Assembly: GCA_021295955.1 (NCBI GenBank)
Contig: JAGWBJ010000003.1
Span: 124,001 to 188,000, forward strand
DNA: 64,000 nucleotides
Reading direction: 5' to 3'
Source: Dehalococcoidia bacterium
Lineage (GTDB): Bacteria; Chloroflexota; Dehalococcoidia; Lucifugimonadales; JAGWBF01
The stretch's first letter is position 1, and every line of letters starts with the position of its first letter. This document shows, in pieces, positions 52,992 to 61,984 of the stretch. A program made the translations under genes and the position numbers. Below the pieces are notes generated by a model that was given only the letters and a program-made list of their open reading frames with translations, did not search any database and was not told the origin of the DNA.

Positions 52992-53951
52992 CTAGTTCAG
53001 CACCGCCAGGAGGCCCATTTCCAGCTCTTCCGCCGAAGCGAACCCCTCGTACTTGGATGAGATGAGCCCGTCCCGGTCCAGAATGAAGACCCAGGACTCG
53101 TTGAGGTACCCCTCCGCCTGGGTTATCCCCCACTCCTCCACGATGGGGGAGTACCGGGCATTGTCCAGGTCCCCCTGTATGGCCGCGGGGTTGTCGTAGA
53201 CCTCCACGTGAATGAAGTTGGCGTCGTCCCGGTACTTGTCCTTGACGATGCTGACGGTCTCGGCCTGGGGGCCGCAGGTCGGGCTGGTGCAGGTCCCAGG
53301 GCTGGAGAAGACTATCATGGTCGGGTCGGCGTTGGCAACGGCCTGGTCGATGGTGGAGGTGTAGAGCTGAGGGTCGGGAGTTGACCATGTGGTGAGCTCT
53401 TCCAGGCTCACGTCCCTCAGGGTCTTGTTGTCCCCGCGGGGCGGCGGCGAACCCAGGCTGGGGGTGTGGGTGTCTTGCCTTACCAGCAACGGGACGCGCG
53501 CCGCCCGTCCGTTCTCGCCGTCCGGCAGCGTGACCTCCAGGTCCCACCTGCCGGGCCTGTCGAACTCAAGGCTTGTGGCGTAGCTGGCGCGAACGCCGTA
53601 GGGCCAGACGAAGTGCCTCGCGCTGGCCGACCCTCCCGCCACGGGAGCGGACCCGTCCTCCGGCAGGTAGCGGGACGTGACCGAGACCTGGGGCGCGGTG
53701 ACGAAGCCCGTCGGTCCTTCCAGCAGGAAGGAAATGCGGTTGGAGCCCAGGCCAACGTCCGTGGTGGCCAGGATGGGCGTGACCTCCGGCTGGGATGCTT
53801 CCGTGTCGACGGCCGTGGGGGCGCCGGCGTCCTCGGGCGCCCCGGGCTCCTCGGGGTCGTTCCAGGGCTGCAGGACCAGGATGGGCAACAAGACGAGCAG
53901 GGCGGCGACGGCCACCACTCCCATCAGGATGGGGAGCAGGTTTCTCGTCAC
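52992..53951 (-). CDS. Membrane-anchored thioredoxin-fold protein with CX4C motif
   Basis: A 319-residue protein anchored by one N-terminal helix (LLPILMGVVAVAALLVLLPIL). The middle has an immunoglobulin-like beta domain (~60-160), then a linker, then a thioredoxin fold whose active site is SSPGTCTSPTCGPQAE, where two cysteines are separated by four residues. The remainder of the fold (NFIHVEVYDNPAAIQGDL, WVFILDRDGLISSKYEGFASAEELE) is normal. It may be an extracytoplasmic redox or metallochaperone protein. Lies between two DipZ-like genes and is probably in the same operon. Confidence 0.78.
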   Translation of the reverse strand: MTRNLLPILMGVVAVAALLVLLPILVLQPWNDPEEPGAPEDAGAPTAVDTEASQPEVTPILATTDVGLGSNRISFLLEGPTGFVTAPQVSVTSRYLPEDGSAPVAGGSASARHFVWPYGVRASYATSLEFDRPGRWDLEVTLPDGENGRAARVPLLVRQDTHTPSLGSPPPRGDNKTLRDVSLEELTTWSTPDPQLYTSTIDQAVANADPTMIVFSSPGTCTSPTCGPQAETVSIVKDKYRDDANFIHVEVYDNPAAIQGDLDNARYSPIVEEWGITQAEGYLNESWVFILDRDGLISSKYEGFASAEELEMGLLAVLN

Positions 53952-54028
53952 AGGCTTCTCCCATCGGAGGTCGGAGTCATCGCAATCATGATGGAGACGT
54001 TATTCTTTCGGATGTCGTGACGGCCGGT

Positions 54029-55312
54029 TCACGGCCCTTCGGCGTACGAGCCGAAGGTGAAGGCGAATACGCTGAAACGGTCGGAGTCGCTGCTGAGCTC
54101 CAGGTCGTGGCCGCCGTACTCCTCCAGCCGCACCAGATTGTACATGCGGGGCTCGTTTATCTCGAAGAACGTTCTCCCGTCGTCTTCCGACTGCACGTGG
54201 GAACCCCGGGCGTCCTCGGGGACCGGCTCCGAGTCCATGGTCAGGTAAACGCGGACCGGCTCGCCGTCGTCGAAGTCGGTCACCACGTTGACGCTGGTGC
54301 CATGGAAGCGCAGGGCTATGAAGTCCTCCAGGTTGTCGGTCTGACGCCCGTGGGTGAGGCTCTCGGCCCCCTTGATCCACGAGCCGTTCAGGTACAGGAA
54401 GTGGTTGCGGTACTCCTCGGAGGGCGTGTAGTCCGACGGCATGTCGAGGGGGGCGGAGTAGTACTCCTGGTTGGCGATGTACGCCCCCCGCACGGCGAAG
54501 TTCCGCACGTACCCCGCGTACAGCTCCCTGGTCTGGCCCGTCCCGTCCCTTTGGTACGCACGGCTGTCGGGGTCGGGGCCGGGGTCGGCGCCCGGGGCGA
54601 TGTCCGACACGTCGGCGCCGGCCTCCGTCAGCAGCTCGCGGATCAGCTCCTCGGTCTCGTCGTAGGCGCCCTCGCCGAAGTGGCTGTACCGGATGATGCC
54701 GTCCCTGTCGATGAGGTACTTGGCCGGCCACGCCCGGTTGTTGTATGCGAGCCAGGTGCTGAACTCGTTGTCCTGGACCACCGGGTATTCTATGCCGTGC
54801 TCCTCGATGGACTTCTCGATGTTGCCCCTCAGCTTCTCGAACTCGAACTCGGGAGAGTGCACTCCCACGATGGTGAGCCCCAGGTCTGCATACCGGTCGT
54901 GCCAGGCCGTCAGGTAGGGCAGGGTGCGGATGCAGTTGACACAGGTGTAGGTCCAGAAGTCGATGAGTACCACTCCGCCCCGCAGGCTTTCGATGGTGAA
55001 CGGCTCGGTCTGTATCCAGCCGGAGACCCCCTCCAGCTCCGGCGCTGGGCTCCCCACCGTCCCGGGCGTCGGGGTGATGGTCGGGCGTACGGCGTCCTCC
55101 GCCTCCTCGGTAGCCTCGGGCTCCGGGGTGGCGGTCGCCGGCGACAGCGGGGTGGGGGTCGGCTGAGCGGTCGCCGTGGGCTCGGGCGTGTGGGTGGGCG
55201 CCGTGGTGGCAGTGGGCTCCGACCGGGCACATCCCGCGGCCAGGGCGGCAAGCGCCAGCAGTGCTACGATTCCCATGGCCAGGGCCGGGAGATGTCGTCC
55301 CATGTAGTGCAT
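54029..55312 (-). CDS. Secreted thioredoxin-like lipoprotein, DipZ C-terminal type (CVNC)
   Basis: A 427-residue paralog of 51754-52950. Signal peptide with lipobox ALAAGCARS, then a long Thr/Pro-rich linker to ~110. Thioredoxin domain: VVLIDFWTYTCVNCIRTLPYLTAWHDRYAD, CVNC redox pair, then VGVHSPEFEFEKLRGN. C-terminal beta-rich domain: NHFLYLNGSWIKGAESLTHGRQTDN and PRMYNLVRLEEYGGHDLELSS. It is probably an extracytoplasmic thiol-disulfide oxidoreductase or cytochrome c maturation factor. First gene of the minus-strand trio. Confidence 0.88.
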   Translation of the reverse strand: MHYMGRHLPALAMGIVALLALAALAAGCARSEPTATTAPTHTPEPTATAQPTPTPLSPATATPEPEATEEAEDAVRPTITPTPGTVGSPAPELEGVSGWIQTEPFTIESLRGGVVLIDFWTYTCVNCIRTLPYLTAWHDRYADLGLTIVGVHSPEFEFEKLRGNIEKSIEEHGIEYPVVQDNEFSTWLAYNNRAWPAKYLIDRDGIIRYSHFGEGAYDETEELIRELLTEAGADVSDIAPGADPGPDPDSRAYQRDGTGQTRELYAGYVRNFAVRGAYIANQEYYSAPLDMPSDYTPSEEYRNHFLYLNGSWIKGAESLTHGRQTDNLEDFIALRFHGTSVNVVTDFDDGEPVRVYLTMDSEPVPEDARGSHVQSEDDGRTFFEINEPRMYNLVRLEEYGGHDLELSSDSDRFSVFAFTFGSYAEGP

Positions 55313-55478
55313 GTCGTCTCCGTCCGAGTCCGGGTCGGCGTTCGTTCCAAGGGCGCCGTGGGACTAAGGATACCACGGGGCCATAGCCAGTCCATTAGCT
55401 ACTACGCCAACCGGACCCGCTTGTATCTCTCCTGCGCGGCCCTTGTCGCGGCCTCCAGGGGGATTCGCCCGGTGCGTG

Positions 55479-55507
55479 TTGTCGCGTCCCCCTGCGCCGC
55501 GTATACT
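55479..55507 (+). promoter_or_regulatory. Sigma70-type promoter of the amidohydrolase-HyuAB operon
   Basis: TTGTCG (55479-55484), 17-bp spacer, TATACT (55502-55507). It lies 87 bp before the first gene at 55594. Nothing else coding is seen in the gap 55313-55593. Confidence 0.55.
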
Positions 55508-55593
55508 ACTCCCATCGGCGAACGGGTGGGACAAGGACCAACGAGCATCCCCCAAAGGCCCCCGACCACTCATCGGATGCGCAAGGGGAAGGC

Positions 55594-56589
55594 GTGAAAG
55601 TAGATATACATTGCCACTACGTGCCCAACAAGGCCATCGAGCGCCTGGAGAAGGACCCGTCCAGCTACGGGGTGCGCTTGGCCGAGGCCGTTAGCGGCGG
55701 CCGGTGCCTGTGTTTCGACTACGGGCTCCGCGTGCGGCCCTTTTCCCTGTTCCCGGACCTCCTGGACCTGGACAGGCGTGTCGGTGAGATGGACCGCTTG
55801 GGCATAGACCGGCAGGTGATCTCGGTGTGGACCGACGCCTTCGGATACGGCCTGCCGCCCTCCCTGGCAACCCGCTGGATCAGGGCCATCAACGACTCCC
55901 TGTTCGAGGAGATACAGCGCCACCCCGGGCGGCTGTCGGCGATGGCCGCCGTCCCCCTCCAGGACGCGGACCTCGCCGCGCGGGAGCTGGAGTACGGCGT
56001 CAGGGAGCTGGGAGCCAGCGGCGCGGTCATCGCCGCCAACGTGGTGGGGACCAACCTGGGCGATGCTCCCCTGGACAGCTTTTGGGCCGCGGCGGTGGAG
56101 CTGGACGTTCCGGTGTTCATACATCCCGACGAGCCCGTGCCGCCTCCCCGGGCCGCCAAGTATAACCTCAACCCCCTGGTCCACTACACCTACGACACGA
56201 CCATCACGGTGGGTTCCCTGATCTTCGGTGGGGTGCTGGACCGGTTCCCCGGCCTGAACCTGGTCCTGTCCCACGGCGGCGGCTACTTTCCGTACCAGGC
56301 GGGTCGTTTCGACCGGATCTATCGCAACATGACCCCCGAGGCCGCCCCGGGGCAGCCTCCTTCCCACTACCTACGGCGGTTCCACTACGACACGATACTT
56401 CACTACGCCCCCGCGCTGAGATACCTGAGGGACCGGGTGGGAAGCGACCGGCTGCTGCTGGGCAGCGACTACCCCTTCCCGCCGGCCGACCTGGATCCCC
56501 TGGGAAGCCTGAGGGACGCGGAGTTTTCCTCCGAGGAGATCGAGGACGTCGGCGGCAACAACGCACGCCGGCTGTTCAAGCTGGCCTAG
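55594..56589 (+). CDS. Amidohydrolase-superfamily (ACMSD-like) metal-dependent hydrolase/decarboxylase
   Basis: A 331-residue TIM-barrel metal enzyme of the amidohydrolase_2 group, resembling ACMSD. Metal ligands: VDIHCHYVP near the N-terminus, VFIHPDEP, NLVLSHGGGYFPY and the terminal aspartate in LLGSDYPFP. It may be a decarboxylase or hydrolase for aromatic or ring-cleaved acids. The start is GTG at 55594 after AAGGGGAAGG. First gene of a four-gene + strand cluster with an alpha/beta-hydrolase-fold protein and HyuA/HyuB. Confidence 0.9.
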   Translation: MKVDIHCHYVPNKAIERLEKDPSSYGVRLAEAVSGGRCLCFDYGLRVRPFSLFPDLLDLDRRVGEMDRLGIDRQVISVWTDAFGYGLPPSLATRWIRAINDSLFEEIQRHPGRLSAMAAVPLQDADLAARELEYGVRELGASGAVIAANVVGTNLGDAPLDSFWAAAVELDVPVFIHPDEPVPPPRAAKYNLNPLVHYTYDTTITVGSLIFGGVLDRFPGLNLVLSHGGGYFPYQAGRFDRIYRNMTPEAAPGQPPSHYLRRFHYDTILHYAPALRYLRDRVGSDRLLLGSDYPFPPADLDPLGSLRDAEFSSEEIEDVGGNNARRLFKLA

Positions 56590-56680
56590 CGGAGGGCGTC
56601 CAAGAGCCTGTCCCGCGGCCGGCCGATGCCCACCCGGCCAAGGCTCACGTGGGCCCATGCTCACGCGGTAAGGAGGAGTC

Positions 56681-57505
56681 ATGCCCAGGATATGGATCGA
56701 CCCTACATTGGAGATGGCGTACGAAGACGACGACTTTACCGACCCCTGGAAGAAGTCCGAGGTGGTGGTGTACCAGCACTGCAACACCGGCAGCAGCCGC
56801 ATGTACTACGCGTGGGTGCCCACCATAGCCCGGCACTACCGGTTCATACGGGTGAACCGCAGGGGCCAGGGAGGGTCGACGGTGCCGCCTCCCGGCCGCC
56901 ACTGGACCCTCAAGGAGTGGTCCGACGAGATGGGCACCTTCCTGGACCGCATGGGCATCGAGAAAGTCCACGTCATCGGGGAGGCCACCGGCTCCTACGT
57001 CTGCCTCCAGTACGCCTATGACCACCCGGACCGAGTCCACAGCCTCACGATGATAAACGTTGTGCCCAACGAGGAGGACTCCAAGCTGGCCGAGCGGCCG
57101 GGCATGCGGGACTGGGGGCCTCTTCTGGAGAGGGGCTTCGAGGACTGGATCTTGGGAAGCAACCCGGAGCGGTTCGACGCGGACGTGGTCGACCCCGAGC
57201 TGGTCCGTTGGCACGCGGAGGAGAAGCTGAGGCAGCCCCATGGAGTGTCCGTCGAGGTCATGCAGGGCATGGGCGCCCACATCCTCCAGGATGTGCCCCA
57301 GATGTTCGTCAACCTGAAGGTCCCCTCCCTGGTCATCACGGGGGAGTCGGGCGTCATTCATAACCCGGAAACTGCCAGGCGCGTCCAGGAGATGGTCCCC
57401 GATTGCAAGGTGGCGGTCGTCGACGGCGTCTTCGGGTACGTTGCCCACGCGGCGCCGGAGCGGTGCGCCGAGGCATGGCTGGAGTTCGCCCGGGGCCTGG
57501 GGTAG
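56681..57505 (+). CDS. Alpha/beta-hydrolase-fold protein with alanine at the nucleophile position
   Basis: A 274-residue alpha/beta-hydrolase-fold protein. The fold is clear: VVVYQHCNTGSS (oxyanion region), RHYRFIRVNRRGQGGS, WSDEMGTFLDRMGIEKVHVIG, then the nucleophile elbow GEATGSYVCLQYAY. The position of the catalytic serine in G-x-S-x-G is alanine here. A C-terminal histidine (YVAHAAPER) and an acid (VITGESG) persist. This recalls the non-catalytic NDRG proteins, so it may not be a hydrolase. ATG at 56681 follows AAGGAGG. hyuA follows three bases later. Confidence 0.8.
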   Translation: MPRIWIDPTLEMAYEDDDFTDPWKKSEVVVYQHCNTGSSRMYYAWVPTIARHYRFIRVNRRGQGGSTVPPPGRHWTLKEWSDEMGTFLDRMGIEKVHVIGEATGSYVCLQYAYDHPDRVHSLTMINVVPNEEDSKLAERPGMRDWGPLLERGFEDWILGSNPERFDADVVDPELVRWHAEEKLRQPHGVSVEVMQGMGAHILQDVPQMFVNLKVPSLVITGESGVIHNPETARRVQEMVPDCKVAVVDGVFGYVAHAAPERCAEAWLEFARGLG

Positions 57506-57508
57506 ACG

Positions 57509-59560
57509 TTGCGGCTGGGCATCGACATCGGGGGAACGTTCACCGACCTGACGGGTCTGGACGAGGCCACTGGGGAGATGTTTCATCTCAAGACCCTTAC
57601 CGACTCGGAGCAGCCGGTCCGGGCGGTCTGGGAGGCCCTCCAGGGAGCGGGCATCGATCCCTCGATTCTGACTAGGCTCTCCCACGGGACTACCATCGGC
57701 ATCAACGCCATCGTCGAGCGTAAGGGCGCGCCCACCGCCATCGTTACCACACGGGGGTTCCGGGATATCCTGGAGCTGAGACGCAGCGCCCGTACCCACG
57801 TGCTGGACCCGCTGATGGACAAGCCCTACACCTTCGTGCCCCGCCGTTGGAGGGTGGAGGTGAACGAGCGGATCGCCTGGGACGGGAGCGTGTCCCGCCC
57901 GCTGGACCCGGCCGAGCTGGAGACGGTCCTGGAGGACCTGGCGTCCCGGGGCATCGAGTCGGTGGCCGTGTGCTTCCTCCACTCCTACGCCAATCCCGTT
58001 CACGAACGCCAGGCCGGGGAGGTGCTGACCCGAGGCTTTCCCGGGCTGTACCACACCCTTTCTTCAGAGATCGTGCCGGCCCTGGGCGAGTACGAACGCA
58101 CCAGCACGGCGGCGCTGAACGCCTACGTGCATCCCGTGGTGCACAGGTACCTGACTGACCTGGAGGGTAACCTCAGAGAGCGCGGCCTTGGGACGCCTCT
58201 CCAGGTCATGCAGTCCAACGGCGGAGTCATGACGGCCCGGGAGGCGGCCCGGCACCCGGTGCACATCCTGGAGTCTGGCCCGGCGGCGGGCTCCATCGCC
58301 GGCGCCCACGTCGCCGAGCTCTTGGGCCTGGAAAACGTGGTGACCTTCGACATGGGCGGCACCACGACGAAGGCGTCGGTGATCGAGGCCGGCCGGCCCC
58401 TGTCCACGGTGGAGTACGAGCTGTTCGAGGAGCCGAACAAACCCGGGAGCGGCTGGCCGATTCGCGTCCCCATGATAGACATCGTGGAGGTGGGGGCCGG
58501 CGGCGGCACCATCGCCTGGCTGGACCACGGCAACAACCTCCAGGTAGGCCCTCAGAGCGCCGGGGCCCAGCCCGGTCCCGTGTGCTACGGCCGGGGCGGA
58601 GACCTGCCCACGGTGACCGATGCCTACGTCGTGCTGGGCAGGCTGGGGTCCCTCCTGGGCGGCGGGCTGCCCCTGGACGTGGAGGCCGCCGGACGCGCCA
58701 TCGGCGAGAGGGTGGCGGAACCCCTGGGGATGACGGTGGAGGAGGCTGCCGCCGGGGTCCTGGAGATAAACGATACCCGGGCCGCGGACCTTCTCCGGGA
58801 GATGACCATCTCCAGGGGCCGCGACCCCCGGGACTTCACCCTGGTCGCCTTTGGCGGAGCCGGCCCTCTCGTGGCGGCTTACGTGGCCAGGGAGGTGGGC
58901 ATGGAGGTCGCGGTGGTCCCCCCGGCGCCCGGCAACTTCTCCGCCGCGGGCCTCCTCCTGGCCGACGTGGTCCACGACGCCATGCGCACGTACACGGTAG
59001 CCCTGGACGAAGCGGACCCGGACCGGGTCAGATCCCTGCTGCAGGAGATGTCCCGCGACCTGGTGGAAAACCTGGAGCGCCAGGGGATTGGCGAGGGCCG
59101 ACGGCGGTTCGAGCTCGGGGCCGACATGCGCTACACCGGCCAGTTCCACGTGATAAACGTACCCATCTCCAGCGCGATGGTCGACCAGGGCTCTTTCGAA
59201 GAGATGGCCCGGGCTTTCCACCAGGAGCATCAACGGCTCTTCACCTATCAGCTCCCCCAGGAGCCTCTGGAGCTCGTGAACCTGTGGGTCCGGGCCGTCG
59301 GCGTCCTGGAGCGGCCGGTGCCGCCACGGCTGGGCCCAGGCGAGGCTGATGCGGCCCTCCTGGGGACCCGCCGGATATACTTTAGCGAACAGGACTGCCG
59401 CGTGGCCTGCCCCATCTACGACAGGGCCGGCCTGGCCGCAGGAGCGTCCCTGACCGGGCCCGCCATCCTGGAGGAGACCACGTCGACGACGTTGGTGCCT
59501 CCCGGGTGCGGCGCTTCGGTGGACGCCTACGGGAACATACTCATCAGGACGCGGGCATGA
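57509..59560 (+). CDS. Hydantoinase/oxoprolinase subunit A
   Basis: A 683-residue ATP-dependent hydantoinase/5-oxoprolinase A subunit. Signature RLGIDIGGTFTDLTGLDEA (ATP-binding, actin-like), SHGTTIGINAIVERKG and later VVTFDMGGTTTKASVIE. It opens cyclic imides or lactams, or supports acetone carboxylase-like reactions, together with HyuB. The start TTG at 57509 lies three bases after the preceding stop, so translation is coupled. Its TGA overlaps the ATG of hyuB in ATGA. Confidence 0.93.
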   Translation: MRLGIDIGGTFTDLTGLDEATGEMFHLKTLTDSEQPVRAVWEALQGAGIDPSILTRLSHGTTIGINAIVERKGAPTAIVTTRGFRDILELRRSARTHVLDPLMDKPYTFVPRRWRVEVNERIAWDGSVSRPLDPAELETVLEDLASRGIESVAVCFLHSYANPVHERQAGEVLTRGFPGLYHTLSSEIVPALGEYERTSTAALNAYVHPVVHRYLTDLEGNLRERGLGTPLQVMQSNGGVMTAREAARHPVHILESGPAAGSIAGAHVAELLGLENVVTFDMGGTTTKASVIEAGRPLSTVEYELFEEPNKPGSGWPIRVPMIDIVEVGAGGGTIAWLDHGNNLQVGPQSAGAQPGPVCYGRGGDLPTVTDAYVVLGRLGSLLGGGLPLDVEAAGRAIGERVAEPLGMTVEEAAAGVLEINDTRAADLLREMTISRGRDPRDFTLVAFGGAGPLVAAYVAREVGMEVAVVPPAPGNFSAAGLLLADVVHDAMRTYTVALDEADPDRVRSLLQEMSRDLVENLERQGIGEGRRRFELGADMRYTGQFHVINVPISSAMVDQGSFEEMARAFHQEHQRLFTYQLPQEPLELVNLWVRAVGVLERPVPPRLGPGEADAALLGTRRIYFSEQDCRVACPIYDRAGLAAGASLTGPAILEETTSTTLVPPGCGASVDAYGNILIRTRA

Positions 59561-61617
59561 GGGCCGGCGCTGGGGGCGGAGACTCCATCACCGTCGAGGT
59601 GGTGCGCAACCGCCTGGAGTCCATCGTGCGGGAGATGGGCGAGGTGATCCTACGCACCTCCCGCTCCTCCGTCGCCCACCACGGGCGCGACTTCTCCTGC
59701 GGCATATTCGACGCCCGGGCCGAGATGCTGGCCCTTGGCACCTCCATTGCAATACACATCTTCCCGGTGGGCTTCCAGCTCCGTGCCTTGCTCGCCCGCT
59801 TTGGCGACGACATCCTTACTGGGGACATCTTCGTGGGCAACGACCCAAGGGACGGAGGACTGCACCCCAACGACGTGCTGCTGGCAGTGCCGGTGTTCTA
59901 CGACGGCCAAATGGTGGCCTTCTCCACCACGCGGGTCCACCACTATGATGTGGGTGGCATGGTCCCCGGCAGCATATCGGGCAACGCCACGGAGATGTAC
60001 CAGGAGGGACTGCGCATACCCATCATACGCATGGGCCGGGGCAACGAGATCGATCCCAATATCATGGACCTGATCTTGAACAACGTGCGCGTGCCCGTCG
60101 AGATGCGGGGCGACCTGCTGGCCCAGCTTGCCGGGTGCCGGGTGGGCGCCCAGCGCATCACGTCGATGGTCGAAAGGTATGGTAAGGAGCGGGTGCGGAG
60201 TATCTGGAGCGGCGTGCTGGACTCGTACGAGCGCAGGTGCAGGGCGCTCATATCCCGGCTCCCCAACCGGACGTTGGTCCACGAGGGGTACCTGGACAGC
60301 GACGGGGTCGCCCCCGGCCATCTGCGCATCAGGACCGTGGTCCGGATCGAGGACGGCGGGGTCACCGTGGACTACACGGGAAGCTCTCCCCAGACGGGAG
60401 GGCCCAACAACGTGACGCTGCCCATGGGTGCCTCTTACGGGTTCATGGGGGTGAAGGCCGCCTTGGACCCCAGCGGTCCCATCAACTCCGGGTATCTGCG
60501 CCCCATCGAGACCATCGTTCCCGAGGGGACGATACTCAACGCCAGGCCCCCCGCCGCCGCCGGCGGCCAGCAGGAGGTGGGCCAGGCCGCCATTTCGGCC
60601 ATGGTGGCGTTGGCCGAGGTCGTGCCCGAACGGGTCTCCTCCGAGGAGGGGTCCTCCACGCACCACATGACTTGCTCCGGCACCGATACCCGCTTCGGGC
60701 GTCCTAGGCCCTTCATATTCTATGGGTCCGACCCCGGAGGGGGAGGCGCTAGGGCCGACAGAGACGGCATGGACTACGTGAGGCCCATCCGGTCGGGCAA
60801 CACCAACGCCCGGGGCATCGAGGTGCTGGAGAGGGCCTATCCCCTGACGTTCCTGGGGATGTCGCTGCGATGCGACTCGGGAGGCCCGGGCCGGTTCCGC
60901 GGGGGCCTGGGCACGGTCCGGGAGTACCGTATCCCCTCGGATGGCACCTTCTCACTGATGGGAGAGCACGCCATGATCCCCCCCGCCGGGGTCTTCGGGG
61001 GTTACCCGGGGGCGCTTGCGCGTTTCGAAGTCCTGCGGAGCGGGGAGACCGTCCCCGTCTCCCCGGTGCACGGCAGCAAGGCAACCGCCTTTCCCCTGAA
61101 GGCGGGGGACGTGCTGCGGGTCTGCAGCCAGGGGGCCGGCGGATGGGGCGACCCCCTGGAGCGGGAGCCTGATAGTGTGTTGGACGACGTCCTGGACGGG
61201 CGGGTGTCCCGCGCTCAGGCGGCCGGCGTGTACGGGGTCGTCCTCGATGCCCCGGGGGAGACGGTCGACACGACGGCGACCATCCGGAAACGCAGGGACC
61301 TGGCCTCGGCCCGCTTGTATCTGAGGGCTGCCCGGGGCGGCGACCCCGAGTTCCACGGGGGAGTGAGGATAGCCTGGGTGGGCAGTGCCGTGGCCCGGCG
61401 CATCGGTGCCCCGCCCATCGGTCCACACCGTCTGGCCGAGGCCTTTGCCGGGCCCTTTTCCAATAAACTCAAGCCGGCGCCCTTCAGGTTCAGCGTCGCC
61501 CTGCGGGGCCACTTGGCCGAGGACGCCATCGAGCTGGACAGGGAGGCCTGGGAGGATCTGGGCCTGAGCGAGGGCGACAGTCTTCTCGTCAGGAGTCTCT
61601 GGTCACCGGACTGCTAG
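59557..61617 (+). CDS. Hydantoinase/oxoprolinase subunit B with C-terminal extension
   Basis: A 686-residue HyuB. The family core is complete: VEVVRNRLESIVREMGEV, SRSSVAHHGRDFSCGIFDA, GDIFVGNDPRDGGLHPNDV, SGSGN-like VPGSISGNATEMY and GGGARADRDGMDYV, ending near YGVVLDAPGETVDTTATI. About 110 further residues follow, including GHLAEDAIELDREAWEDLG and LSEGDSLLVRSLW, an additional small domain not usual in HyuB (~560-590 aa). I chose ATG at 59557, which overlaps the hyuA stop. Its TAG overlaps the convergent higA-like stop in CTAG. Works with HyuA. Confidence 0.92.
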   Translation: MRAGAGGGDSITVEVVRNRLESIVREMGEVILRTSRSSVAHHGRDFSCGIFDARAEMLALGTSIAIHIFPVGFQLRALLARFGDDILTGDIFVGNDPRDGGLHPNDVLLAVPVFYDGQMVAFSTTRVHHYDVGGMVPGSISGNATEMYQEGLRIPIIRMGRGNEIDPNIMDLILNNVRVPVEMRGDLLAQLAGCRVGAQRITSMVERYGKERVRSIWSGVLDSYERRCRALISRLPNRTLVHEGYLDSDGVAPGHLRIRTVVRIEDGGVTVDYTGSSPQTGGPNNVTLPMGASYGFMGVKAALDPSGPINSGYLRPIETIVPEGTILNARPPAAAGGQQEVGQAAISAMVALAEVVPERVSSEEGSSTHHMTCSGTDTRFGRPRPFIFYGSDPGGGGARADRDGMDYVRPIRSGNTNARGIEVLERAYPLTFLGMSLRCDSGGPGRFRGGLGTVREYRIPSDGTFSLMGEHAMIPPAGVFGGYPGALARFEVLRSGETVPVSPVHGSKATAFPLKAGDVLRVCSQGAGGWGDPLEREPDSVLDDVLDGRVSRAQAAGVYGVVLDAPGETVDTTATIRKRRDLASARLYLRAARGGDPEFHGGVRIAWVGSAVARRIGAPPIGPHRLAEAFAGPFSNKLKPAPFRFSVALRGHLAEDAIELDREAWEDLGLSEGDSLLVRSLWSPDC

Positions 61618-61871
61618 TCCGTGAGCCTTTCGGCGGCTGGCCCCGGCGAGTAAGCGGCCACCATCTCCAGCCTTCGAGACAGCCGGTCTTCCGTAGTCTC
61701 CAGGTCATATTGGCCTTGCAGTCCCATCCAGAACTCCGGCGAGTTCCCAAAGAAGCGGGAGAACAGCAGGGCGGTCTCCGCAGTGATCGGCCGGCGTCCG
61801 TGGACTACGGAGTGAATCCTACGGGCATCTACGCCGATGGCCTTGGCCAACCGGTACTGGGTGATGTTCAT
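61614..61871 (-). CDS. HigA-like XRE antitoxin, start unclear (possible remnant)
   Basis: The sequence matches HigA-family antitoxins: MNITQYRLAKAIGVDARRIH, GRRPITAETALLFSRFFG, NSPEFWMGLQ. The helix-turn-helix begins at the ATG at 61871, but homology extends upstream (PIRPGEVLNEEFLRT) to ~61935 in the same open frame, where no ATG, GTG or TTG is found. The best ribosome site, AAAGGAG, is near 61950. Either a rare start is used or the 5' end is damaged. The HigB toxin, normally directly upstream, is absent; ligD occupies that place. It is probably an orphan that binds DNA as a dimer. Confidence 0.6.
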   Translation of the reverse strand: MNITQYRLAKAIGVDARRIHSVVHGRRPITAETALLFSRFFGNSPEFWMGLQGQYDLETTEDRLSRRLEMVAAYSPGPAAERLTD

Positions 61872-61984
61872 CGTGCGTAGAAACTCTTCGTTCAGGACTT
61901 CGCCAGGGCGTATGGGGGTAGCTTCTGCGAGTCTTGCGTCTCCTTTGTTGACGTAGGGCCCTCCTGCTTCAGCGGGGTCGTTCG

